Assembly (NCBI RefSeq): GCF_038096175.1
Contig: NZ_CP151099.1
Location: 2,606,501-2,670,500, forward strand
DNA from: Nostoc sp. UHCC 0302
GTDB lineage: Bacteria; Cyanobacteriota; Cyanobacteriia; Cyanobacteriales; Nostocaceae
Direction of reading: 5' to 3'
Length of the DNA: 64,000 nucleotides
The position numbers and the translations under genes are program-made. The notes beneath the pieces are model-generated. The model saw only the letters and a program-made list of their open reading frames with translations, did no database searches and was not told the origin of the DNA. Positions 20,151-28,171 of this stretch are shown in pieces (position 1 is the first letter of the stretch; each line of letters starts with the position of its first letter).

Positions 20151-21584
20151 ATGACACTACAAAGCTTTGGTGTGATTGGATTAGCCGTTATGGGTGAGAA
20201 TATCGCTCTAAACGTCGAGCGTAATGGCTTCCCAATTGCAGTTTACAACCGCTCCAGAGAAAAAACGGATGCTTTTATGGCGCAGCGTGCGCCAGGACGG
20301 AACGTCAAAGCCGCCTTTACCCTAGAAGAATTTGTCGCATTATTGGAACGTCCCCGCAAAATCCTAGTAATGGTGCAAGCTGGTAAGCCAGTGGATGCGG
20401 TGATTGCTCAACTCAGACCTTTGCTAGAAGAAGGCGATATCATTATCGATGGTGGCAACTCTTGGTTTGAAGATACAGAACGACGCACTCAGGAATTAGA
20501 ACCCGCTGGACTTCGGTATCTCGGTATGGGTGTTAGCGGTGGTGAAGAAGGCGCACTAAACGGCCCTTCACTAATGCCTGGAGGTACAAAAAGTTCCTAC
20601 GAGTATCTCTCACCAATTTTCAACAAAATTGCTGCCCAAGTCGATGATGGTCCCTGTGTAACGTACGTTGGCCCCGGTGGTTCGGGTCACTACGTGAAAA
20701 TGGTACACAACGGCATTGAGTACGGGGATATGCAGCTGATTGCTGAAGCCTACGACTTGCTGAAAAATGTGGCTGGATTAAACACTACTCAGCTACATGA
20801 GGTGTTTGCTGAATGGAACACCACGGATGAACTCGATTCATTTTTGATTGAGATTACGAAGAATATCTTCCCGTATATTGACCCAGAAACAAATCTACCC
20901 CTGGTGGATTTGATTGTTGACGCAGCAGGTCAAAAGGGAACTGGACGCTGGACTGTGCAGACTGCGTTGGAATTGGGAGTCTCTATTCCCACAATTACAG
21001 CAGCAGTTAATGCCCGGATTATATCTTCCATTAAAGAGGAGCGGGTTGCAGCATCTAAAGCCCTTACAGGCCCCAGCGGCAAGTATGAGGGGCAAACTAA
21101 GGACTTTATCAACAAAGTACGCGATGCTCTCTATTGCTCAAAAATCTGTTCTTATGCTCAAGGGATGGCGCTGCTATCCACAGCTTCAAAAACATATAAC
21201 TGGGATTTGAATCTGGGTGAATTAGCGCGGATTTGGAAAGGTGGTTGTATTATTCGCGCTCGCTTCTTGAATAAGATTAAGAAGGCTTTTAGCGAAAATC
21301 CAGCTTTGCCTAACTTGCTGTTAGCTCCCGAATTTAAGCAGACAATTCTCGATAGGCAGACTGCTTGGCGGGAAGTGATTGCGACAGCTGCAACGCTGGG
21401 AATTCCAGTACCCGCATTTAGCGCATCATTAGATTATTTTGACAGCTATCGCCGCGATCGCTTGCCCCAAAACCTCACTCAAGCACAGCGCGATTACTTC
21501 GGCGCACACACTTACCTTCGTCTTGATAAGCCTGGGACTTTCCATACTGAATGGGTTCCCATTGCTGAAGCTGATAAAAAATAG
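20151..21584 (+). CDS. gnd: 6-phosphogluconate dehydrogenase, decarboxylating
   Basis: Converts 6-phosphogluconate to ribulose 5-phosphate and CO2 with NADP in the oxidative pentose phosphate pathway, the main night-time and heterocyst reductant route in cyanobacteria. Features: Rossmann start FGVIGLAVMGENIALNVERNGF, substrate loop GMGVSGGEEGALNGPSLMPGG, catalytic Lys in VGPGGSGHYVKMVHNGIEYGDMQLIAEAY, and the C-terminal family ending RDYFGAHTYLRLDKPGTFHTEW. Length 477 is normal. It is monocistronic. Confidence 0.97.
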   Translation: MTLQSFGVIGLAVMGENIALNVERNGFPIAVYNRSREKTDAFMAQRAPGRNVKAAFTLEEFVALLERPRKILVMVQAGKPVDAVIAQLRPLLEEGDIIIDGGNSWFEDTERRTQELEPAGLRYLGMGVSGGEEGALNGPSLMPGGTKSSYEYLSPIFNKIAAQVDDGPCVTYVGPGGSGHYVKMVHNGIEYGDMQLIAEAYDLLKNVAGLNTTQLHEVFAEWNTTDELDSFLIEITKNIFPYIDPETNLPLVDLIVDAAGQKGTGRWTVQTALELGVSIPTITAAVNARIISSIKEERVAASKALTGPSGKYEGQTKDFINKVRDALYCSKICSYAQGMALLSTASKTYNWDLNLGELARIWKGGCIIRARFLNKIKKAFSENPALPNLLLAPEFKQTILDRQTAWREVIATAATLGIPVPAFSASLDYFDSYRRDRLPQNLTQAQRDYFGAHTYLRLDKPGTFHTEWVPIAEADKK

Positions 21585-21647
21585 ACTTTCACGCCTCTAC
21601 ATCGGCAGATTCTGAAAGTTTAGAAAGTTTCAAAATGCAGATTTAAC

Positions 21648-21680
21648 AGTGGCTCTGAGTTTCAGAGTCACTTTCTTTTT
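21648..21680 (+). terminator. Intrinsic terminator of gnd
   Basis: A hairpin pairing AGTGGCTCTGA with TCAGAGTCACT (one G-T pair, 3-base loop), followed by TTCTTTTT, 64 bp after the gnd stop. This is a standard Rho-independent form. Confidence 0.8.
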
Positions 21681-21697
21681 ACAAGTGCTGAATTAAG

Positions 21698-21752
21698 AGA
21701 CGCGATTATACTCTTACGAGAAGCCGCTCTTCGAGCGTCTACGCGTCTGTAC
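21698..21752. repeat. Dispersed palindromic repeat, family A, copy 3
   Basis: Same core as copies 1 and 2, in the orientation of copy 2, ending CGCGTCTGTAC. A shortened derivative follows directly at 21762-21791, suggesting a local partial duplication. Confidence 0.8.
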
Positions 21753-21796
21753 AAGAGTTAGGAGTAGAGGCGCGATTCATGGCGTCTGTACAAGAG

Positions 21797-22936
21797 TTAA
21801 GAGTTGTTATTACCAAGATATTTAGCCTTTAACTCTTCTAATTCTTTATCTATTTTGTCTGTACTAGAAGGTTGAGCTTGAGGAGTTGGTGTTTGGCTTG
21901 GATTATTTTTGGCTTTCCCACCACTCAAAAATTGAGTTTTCATCTCCTCTAGTTCTAAGTCAATTTGACTATGAGATTTTGTGAAAATTTGGGGTGCAGA
22001 AGTAGGCAGTGGTTGCGGAGCAGGCTTTACTGCTATTGCTGGTGTTGCAGCTACTTGTGAATGTTGATTTAAGTCTTTGAGAACTTCATCTACTGTTTGA
22101 TAACGTCGAACCGGGAAACTTTCTAGCATTTTATTGAGAATGCTACTCAGCTGATTGCTCACGGGAGTTTGCAAGTATTGCTGCCAAACCCATGTATCGT
22201 TATTGGTATCATAAGAATCAAAAGGCGATCGCCCAGTTAATAAATTAATACAAGTAGCACCTAAACTATAAATATCACTGGCAAAAACAGCCCTGCCTCT
22301 CATTTGTTCTGGGGCAACATATTCAGGGCTGCCAATACTAGTTCCAGTTCTATTTAAAGAAGTGCTAGTGGCAGATTTAGAGGCTCCAAAATCTACTATA
22401 ACTAGCTTGCGATCGCTCTCACGTAAAATAATATTTTCTGGCTTAATATCACGGTGAATAACTTGTCTTACATGACAAAATTGCAGTACTGGCAATAAAT
22501 CATTGAGTAATTGCCGAATCTGCGTTTCATTGAAAGCGCCTCTGTATGCTAATTCCTGCGCTAAGTTTTGCCCATTAATAAATTCTTGGACAAGATACTG
22601 TCTATCCTCTTGAGTAAAATAAGCTAACAGTTCGGGTATTTGCGGATGTTTGCCTAATTCATCTAACTGCACCGCTTCTTGGTTAAATAACTCCACAGCT
22701 TTTTGCACAGTATTAGTGCCTTGGGCTTGAGGATAAAATTGTTTAATCACGCAGCGGGGTTTGGAGGGTTTATCCTCATCCACCGCCAAGAAGGTTCTGC
22801 CAAAACCACCTTGTCCTATTGGTTTGATGGCGCGGTAGCGTTCTTTGAGAAGTAATTTGGAACCACAAGTCAGGCAAAACTTGACATCATCAGTATTTTC
22901 AGGCTTTGGACAACGGGGATTAAGACAGTAGCTCAT
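21797..22936 (-). CDS. Serine/threonine protein kinase with N-terminal zinc ribbon
   Basis: A 379-residue Hanks-type kinase. The N-terminus has a CX4C...CX2C zinc-ribbon (CLNPRC and CLTCG, residues 4-25), common in cyanobacterial kinases. The kinase domain (about 33-295) shows the glycine loop GQGGFGRTF, Lys in CVIKQF, catalytic HRDIKPENII, DFGAS and APEQMRG. The C-terminal part is a low-complexity Gln/Pro/Thr region with a repeated helix (LELEEMKTQFL and KELEELKAKYL). There is no membrane segment, so it is cytosolic. Targets are unknown. Confidence 0.93.
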   Translation of the reverse strand: MSYCLNPRCPKPENTDDVKFCLTCGSKLLLKERYRAIKPIGQGGFGRTFLAVDEDKPSKPRCVIKQFYPQAQGTNTVQKAVELFNQEAVQLDELGKHPQIPELLAYFTQEDRQYLVQEFINGQNLAQELAYRGAFNETQIRQLLNDLLPVLQFCHVRQVIHRDIKPENIILRESDRKLVIVDFGASKSATSTSLNRTGTSIGSPEYVAPEQMRGRAVFASDIYSLGATCINLLTGRSPFDSYDTNNDTWVWQQYLQTPVSNQLSSILNKMLESFPVRRYQTVDEVLKDLNQHSQVAATPAIAVKPAPQPLPTSAPQIFTKSHSQIDLELEEMKTQFLSGGKAKNNPSQTPTPQAQPSSTDKIDKELEELKAKYLGNNNS

Positions 22937-23215
22937 TGGCAGGGTGGCGCTTAGAATCGCTCTTACTTGTTTTTATTTTGCCCTGTCCTAGACAGAAGAG
23001 TATCTATATTCGCCAATTATCCAGCTTTAGACTGTAACCGAGTGCTTCAATCCGTTGATAAAATGACGAGACTTTGCTAATGCGTGCGCTTTCTCAAGGT
23101 TTTTCTCATCGAGTTACAGTTCTATTTTTTCCACCCTGACTCTTGTAAAAGCATTTGCGCTATGGTGATTCTAGCATTTTCGATATGCAGCGAATACTAG
23201 GAGTGATCGCTTCAC

Positions 23216-23563
23216 CTAATTAATGTTAAGAGATTTTTTCAGTGCTTCTTGCACCAAAGTCAAGATATCTGATGGCAAGTTTCCTAATTGCCTTTCAAAT
23301 ACTGACTCATTAACAGTGGCAATTTTATCAGCCCTGATTAAAGATGTCTTTTTTAGTCCTGTTTGTGAAAACTGAGGATATGTTGATGAAATTAATACCC
23401 AAGTTTCCCCTAACTCACCAACAGGAATTTTGGAGAAAATACCTAATATAATTAATTCTTCTCGATGCACTGCCAAAATCAGGGCTGGTCTAAGTTTTGT
23501 GGAAGTTAAATCACTAAAAGGAAATCGGACTAACCAAATTTCTGATGTTTTAGGCTTAGTCAT
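23216..23563 (-). CDS. MazF/PemK-type toxin
   Basis: A 115-residue PemK/MazF endoribonuclease. The family start IWLVRFPFSDLTSTKLRPALIL (strand, loop, then the conserved R-P-A) and the segment GLKKTSLIRADKIATV are visible. It should cut mRNA at short sequence motifs when free of antitoxin. Its ATG overlaps the stop of the small upstream antitoxin gene by 8 bp, so the two are translationally coupled. Confidence 0.88.
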   Translation of the reverse strand: MTKPKTSEIWLVRFPFSDLTSTKLRPALILAVHREELIILGIFSKIPVGELGETWVLISSTYPQFSQTGLKKTSLIRADKIATVNESVFERQLGNLPSDILTLVQEALKKSLNIN

Positions 23564-23735
23564 TATAAATATCTTCTTCTGGGTCGTTCCACTCCTGAAA
23601 ACCTGTTTCTGCCAGTTGCATGATTCTCACTGTTTCGAGTTTTTCTTCAATTTCTGCTATCAACGTTATTAGTTCTTCAATTGGTAGCTGAAAAAGCATA
23701 GTTTTGATTTCCTCAATCCTTGAAACTTGGGTCAT
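23556..23735 (-). CDS. Small antitoxin of the MazF/PemK-type toxin
   Basis: A 59-residue frame starting ATG at 23735 and ending inside the toxin start (AATGACTAA overlap). The protein begins MTQVSRIEEIK, has a helical, Glu-rich middle (IEELITLIAEIEEKLETVRI) and ends EWNDPEEDIYND, which is typical for short cyanobacterial antitoxins of PemK toxins. There is no clear DNA-binding motif. The coupling and position make it the cognate antitoxin. Confidence 0.75.
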   Translation of the reverse strand: MTQVSRIEEIKTMLFQLPIEELITLIAEIEEKLETVRIMQLAETGFQEWNDPEEDIYND

Positions 23736-23983
23736 AATTAATACTCGTGAATAGTAATTTACGCTGTTGTTTTAGGCTTCAGAATTTTGATAATTGCTGC
23801 GTAACTGATTAACCTGTCTTGCTTTCTACCACATTCTTATATAGCTTCACTAATAGCTTCATCTTTAATATTAACAAGATTGCCAAGTTTCTTTAGTCCA
23901 CCTGGTGTAAGTTGAGCTCCCTCTTGCTCATCCATTGCATTAACCTTTCACCGCATACTCTGCACCAGGAGTAATTCAAAACC

Positions 23984-25033
23984 TTACTCCAACCTCTGAA
24001 CTTGACTCTGCATTAACCTTTGTACGCTTACCAATGCTCGATTCAATTCGTAATTACGTCTCTCGGAATTCTGCAAATATGCCTGCTGTTCCTCTTCAAT
24101 CATTTGCACATCTTGAATAACCAAACCATCAAGTAACTTTTGCGCTGCACCAAACAAACTATCTTTGACAAATCGCCGAAACCATACAGGCAATTTATGC
24201 AAACGCCAAAATGCATTTAATGAGGTGAAATGAATTAAATAAGCTTTTGTCTGTGTCTCATTCACTGGACACAATAAACAATAAATTTTAAAATATTTTC
24301 CTAGTGTAGAAACCCAATGTGGATAAACATAACTCACGTCTAATAGTTCAGGATGCAACCGCCTTAATGCTGGAAAAAATAATTGAGATATAGACCAAAT
24401 TTTATCTATTTTATAATAACTTTGTGCTGTATAATGAGCATCCACACGGTTAGTATCTTCATCAATATCTTGTAAGACTGCCTCAGCCCAAGCTTGTAAA
24501 TCTTGATGTAAATGTCCGTGATACATATCCATCAGATTTTCTATTAAGTAAGAATAATGAGCTTGACAATTAATAACTGAAACTGTCGCAATATAATTTA
24601 AATGTTCCCATTCTGGTAAACCCAGAGGTTCTACAGATGGTTCAACGTCTCCGGGAAATAACCATATAAAACCGTCTTGTTCTTGGACTTGGTAACGGCG
24701 AATTTTACAATTTGGTAGTTTCTGATTGGCTGCTAAGTAAGGAACTGCTGCACATTCACCTGTAGAATTAAAACGCCAACCGTGATAAGCACATTCCAAT
24801 TCATCGCCAATAACTTGCCCGTGACTCAGTTTAACTTGGCGGTGGGGACAGCGGTCTTCTAATGCGTGAATTTGTCCTTTACTGTCGCGATAAAGTGCGA
24901 TCGCCTGCTGCCAAATTATCACACTTTTAGGCTTAGTTGTTACTTCATTACACCGTGCAACCACATACCAGTGATTCGGGTTAATACCCAACCGTCGAAC
25001 ATCACGTTGCACAATTTGGGAGATAGAAGACAT
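23984..25033 (-). CDS. Rieske non-haem iron oxygenase
   Basis: An oxygenase alpha-subunit-like protein of about 349 residues. The Rieske [2Fe-2S] site is CPHRQVKLSHG plus CAYHGW (about residues 66-87), and the mononuclear iron site is NLMDMYHGHLH (about residue 170). The layout matches the pheophorbide a oxygenase/PaO-like and vanillate O-demethylase-like group, which cyanobacteria use on pigments or aromatics; the substrate cannot be told. The open frame begins at 25045, but MSSISQIV at 25033 is the more family-like start. It stands alone; electrons would come from ferredoxin. Confidence 0.88.
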   Translation of the reverse strand: MSSISQIVQRDVRRLGINPNHWYVVARCNEVTTKPKSVIIWQQAIALYRDSKGQIHALEDRCPHRQVKLSHGQVIGDELECAYHGWRFNSTGECAAVPYLAANQKLPNCKIRRYQVQEQDGFIWLFPGDVEPSVEPLGLPEWEHLNYIATVSVINCQAHYSYLIENLMDMYHGHLHQDLQAWAEAVLQDIDEDTNRVDAHYTAQSYYKIDKIWSISQLFFPALRRLHPELLDVSYVYPHWVSTLGKYFKIYCLLCPVNETQTKAYLIHFTSLNAFWRLHKLPVWFRRFVKDSLFGAAQKLLDGLVIQDVQMIEEEQQAYLQNSERRNYELNRALVSVQRLMQSQVQRLE

Positions 25034-25284
25034 AGTTTCGCGCATCCTTTTGGGCGATAGACTTTAAATATGCTGTTCTGTGTGTGTAAGCTAGGTGCAG
25101 CTAAAAATATCTTACAAATAATTTTTTAGCTGATTAAATGTAATATTTTTTACTATATTTACCTGAAATATATCCGGTATGACTGATGACAAGACTATCA
25201 CTTAAGGAAGCTCAAATTAACCTTGCTCACAAGCTATAAAGTATGTGTAGATGAAAGTGTGAGTAGATTCAAACAAAAATCTGT

Positions 25285-25764
25285 ATGACAAGCTACCAAG
25301 AAACCCCAACTAGCAACCAATTCACCAATGAGTTAAATGCCGATACAACAAGCATTAACCATCTGGAAGTAATCGAAAATGTTATAGACAGTCTAGAACA
25401 AGATGACAGCGCGATGGTTCGCCACAGCCCAGAGGGTGGCTATCTCTGGAAGTTTAAGTATGGCAGTGTGGAAGTATTTGTACAACTTAGTGGGACAAGC
25501 GATGAAGACACTATAACGGTTTGGTCTGTAGTGCTAAAGTTGCCTGTTAAAGATGAACCCAAGTTACTACGACGTTTGTTAGAGTTGAACTGCTCTAGCA
25601 CCTTTGAAGCCCGTTACGGTATTATTGACAACCAAGTAGTTGTCATCTCGACACGCACCTTAGCGGAGTTATCTCCTGGCGAAGTCTCGCGGTTGATTAC
25701 AATCGTGGCAACGATCGCTGATGACAACGATGAAGCTTTACAATCTGAATTTGGAGCGGCTTAA
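25285..25764 (+). CDS. YbjN-domain protein
   Basis: A 159-residue protein of the YbjN/type III chaperone-like fold: an N-terminal low-complexity region, then VIENVIDSLEQDD, WKFKYGSVEVFVQLSG, a strand with ITVWSVVLKLPV, and helix LLRRLLELNCSSTFEARYGIIDNQVVVISTR. The fold is implicated in protein stability in several bacteria, and no enzymatic activity is known. It sits 82 bp upstream of the lipoate-ligase-like gene on the same strand. Confidence 0.8.
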   Translation: MTSYQETPTSNQFTNELNADTTSINHLEVIENVIDSLEQDDSAMVRHSPEGGYLWKFKYGSVEVFVQLSGTSDEDTITVWSVVLKLPVKDEPKLLRRLLELNCSSTFEARYGIIDNQVVVISTRTLAELSPGEVSRLITIVATIADDNDEALQSEFGAA

Positions 25765-25846
25765 CTAAGTCGCTTCGCTCTAGTTGTGAGTTATGAGTTG
25801 TCAGTTGTATCAACTTTTTTAATTCATAACTCCTCACTCCTAACTT

Positions 25847-26578
25847 TTGACCTTGAACTCTAAAGTGTGGCGACTGATTCCCGAACTAGAAGCTACCGGA
25901 AATGTGCAGATGGCGATTGACCATTGGTTGCTAGAACAGCACCATTCAGGCAAACATCCCCCAACTCTGCGCTTTTATAGGTGGTCGCCACCTGCCATTT
26001 CTCTCGGCTATCATCAACGCCAATATCCTGAATATTGGCAGCATTTGACTTGGCAAGGTCAAAAACTAGATTTGGTGCGGCGTCCTACAGGTGGACGGGC
26101 GGTGTTGCACCAAGGTGATTTAACTTACGCTGTGATTACATCTAGGCTGACTGGCAAACGCCTGGAAGTATATGAAAAAATTTGTGAGTTTTTGATTCAA
26201 GGGTGGCGATCGCTTGGCGTAGAATTGCATTATGGTACAGCTGGGCGAGGCTATATCCACAACCCTAATTGTTTTGGCACGGCTACTGGTGCAGATTTAG
26301 TTTTACCAAATGGAAGCAAACTCATTGGTAGCGCCCAACTGCGACGCGGTAGCACAATTTTGCAACATGGTTCTATCCGTTTACAATCGGATGCTGAGTT
26401 GTATTCTCAAGTCTTTGGTGCAGAATCTTTTACGGACGTGCAGCTGCCCCAAAGCCTAAGTGTGGAAAAAATTATTTCAGCCTTAGTTGTTGCTGCTAGT
26501 GATTGTTTTGATATGCAAATAAATACGCAACCCCTCTCTAAGCCTGAGTGGGAGCATATTTTAACCCATCAGTCTTGA
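25847..26578 (+). CDS. Lipoate-protein ligase A family protein
   Basis: A 243-residue member of the biotin/lipoate ligase fold. The substrate-binding motif RRPTGGRAVLHQGDLTYAV (about residues 82-100) and the Lys segment GSKLIGSAQLRRGSTILQHGSI (about 160-180) are conserved. It probably attaches lipoate or octanoate to lipoyl domains, although some cyanobacterial members have unproven substrates. No ATG fits; the TTG at 25847 is the most likely start, since MTLNSKVWRLIPELEATGNVQMAID has the family N-terminus. Confidence 0.85.
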   Translation: MTLNSKVWRLIPELEATGNVQMAIDHWLLEQHHSGKHPPTLRFYRWSPPAISLGYHQRQYPEYWQHLTWQGQKLDLVRRPTGGRAVLHQGDLTYAVITSRLTGKRLEVYEKICEFLIQGWRSLGVELHYGTAGRGYIHNPNCFGTATGADLVLPNGSKLIGSAQLRRGSTILQHGSIRLQSDAELYSQVFGAESFTDVQLPQSLSVEKIISALVVAASDCFDMQINTQPLSKPEWEHILTHQS

Positions 26579-26623
26579 ACAGGGAACTGGGTATTGGGGA
26601 GCAGGGAAAGAAATAACTAACCT

Positions 26624-26680
26624 TGTACAGACGCGTAGATGCTCGAAGAGCGGCTTCTCGTAAGAGTTTAATCGCGTCTC
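26624..26680. repeat. Dispersed palindromic repeat, family A, copy 4
   Basis: Same orientation as copy 1 with a few substitutions. It lies between the convergent lipoate-ligase-like and HD-domain genes. Confidence 0.8.
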
Positions 26681-26689
26681 TCTTGACTC

Positions 26690-27304
26690 CTAACTCAGCA
26701 CTCCCAAATCAGGAGATTCTTGTAAATATCCTGCTGCCACACAATCATCAATTAACTGTACAACAAACGGCCATAGTTGCGGCGCACCTATTTCTACAGG
26801 TGCTACCCGTTTCATTACTTGATTCCGCGTAATACCATTCACGCGCCAAGTCCCGCCTCCATTTTTCTGATTATGCAGTAAGGGTTGTATGCGGTCTAGG
26901 GCTGCGGCAAATTTCGCTGTGGGTGTTTCTCCTGCTTCAAACTCACCCCAGAGTAGATGTAACTCTTCCCCCTGGTCTGCTGGTAAAAGTCCGAATAAAC
27001 GTAACGCTGCTTGAGCTTCTCTTTGAGCTTTATGCTGATTCGCCTGCACATCGTAGCAGAAAGTATCACCTGCATCAATTTCTACCAAATCGTGAATCAG
27101 CAACATTTTGATAGCATGAAATATATCAACAGCATCTGGTGCATATTCTGCTAACGACATTGCCATCATAGCCAAATGCCAAGAATGCTCTGCACTATTT
27201 TCTCGGCGTGACCCATCTATGAGCAGGGTTTGGCGCATTATCTGTTTAAGCTGATCAATTTCGATAATGAACTGAATTTGTTGCGTCAGTCGGTTAATTT
27301 GCAC
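26690..27304 (-). CDS. HD-domain nucleotidase or phosphohydrolase, YfbR-like
   Basis: A 204-residue HD-superfamily metal hydrolase. The HD set is visible: His in ENSAEHSWHLAMMAM, the HD pair in LLIHDLVEIDAGD, and the following Asp region near DRIQPLL. The layout and length match the HDDC2/YfbR 5-prime-deoxynucleotidase group, which removes phosphate from deoxynucleoside monophosphates. The start is the ATG at 27304. A tandem array of hairpin units lies directly upstream. Confidence 0.88.
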   Translation of the reverse strand: MQINRLTQQIQFIIEIDQLKQIMRQTLLIDGSRRENSAEHSWHLAMMAMSLAEYAPDAVDIFHAIKMLLIHDLVEIDAGDTFCYDVQANQHKAQREAQAALRLFGLLPADQGEELHLLWGEFEAGETPTAKFAAALDRIQPLLHNQKNGGGTWRVNGITRNQVMKRVAPVEIGAPQLWPFVVQLIDDCVAAGYLQESPDLGVLS

Positions 27305-27384
27305 CTGAAGCTTTGCTGTTACTCTACAGATGATGATTTAAAAATTTTAGCAGATGCGTGAAGGCGTTTTACGACATACCAAGT

Positions 27385-27999
27385 AAAAAGCGCCTGGGAG
27401 TGTTGCCGTGTTTCCACCCCAGACGCTTTTTAGCTTTAACTTGCTCCTCACACATGAGTACATAGTATTACTAGTTCAATTAAAGTAGCAGTGTCTTGTG
27501 TGACACTTTCAAAACCGGATTTAGAAATGCTATTTCTGGGCATAAATCAAAAAGCGCTTGGGAGTGTTGCCGTGTTTCCACCCCAAACGCTTTTTAGTTT
27601 CAACTTACTCCTCACACACAAATGAAGAATAACACTGCTTCAAGCAAAAAGCAAGTATATTAGGTGACACTTTCAAAACCGGATTAGAAATGCTATTTCT
27701 GGACACAAATTAAAAAGCGCTTGGGAGTGTTGCCGTGTTTCCACCCCAAACGCTTTTTATTTTTAACTTGCTCCTCACACATGATTGTAGGATAACACTG
27801 CTTCAATTAAAAAGCAAGTATATTAGGTGACAATTTCAAAACCGGATTAGAAATGCTATTGCTGAGCATAAATTAAAAAGCGCTTGGGAGTGTTGCCGTG
27901 TTTCCACCCCAAACGCTTTTTATTTTTAACTTGCTCCTCACACACGATTGTAAGATAACACTGCTTCAATTAAAAAGCAAGTATATTAGGTGACAATTT
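27385..27999 (-). ncRNA. Tandem array of four hairpin units, probable small RNAs
   Basis: Four direct copies with a 163-164 bp period; the hairpins are at 27385-27431, 27549-27595, 27712-27758 and 27875-27921. On the minus strand each unit has a GUGUGAGGAG segment, then a 14-bp stem (AAAAAGCG to CGCUUUUU) with a GGAAACA-containing loop, then a U-run: a short sRNA ending in an intrinsic terminator. Copy 1 replaces a U-A pair of the stem with C-G (compensatory change). The minus-strand stem has a G-U wobble where the plus strand would have an A-C mismatch, which favours minus-strand transcription. Copies 3 and 4 have TACAAT upstream of the motif. The GGAAACA loop resembles Yfr2-type sRNAs as I recall them. 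Confidence 0.75.
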
Positions 28000-28171
28000 G
28001 CAAACTGTACCAATTTGGGGACTAGAACTTTTAAGAGGCAGAGGGGCAGAGAATTAAAGGAACAATAACCAAATAACTTCTGATTCCTGACTCCTGTACA
28101 GAGGTGATAAATCGCGTCTCTACTCCTGACTCCCCACTAAGGACTTCCAATGCCCCATGCCCAATAACAAT

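Noticed and set aside
23837-23935. Minus-strand 32-codon frame starting MDEQEGAQLTPGGLKKLGNL
   Set aside because: It could be a small peptide or gene remnant, but it is too short to support and its neighbours give no role.
27385-27999. CRISPR array
   Set aside because: The repeat period is constant at 163-164 bp, the whole unit is repeated including spacers, and no cas genes are near. It is a tandem repeat and not a CRISPR.
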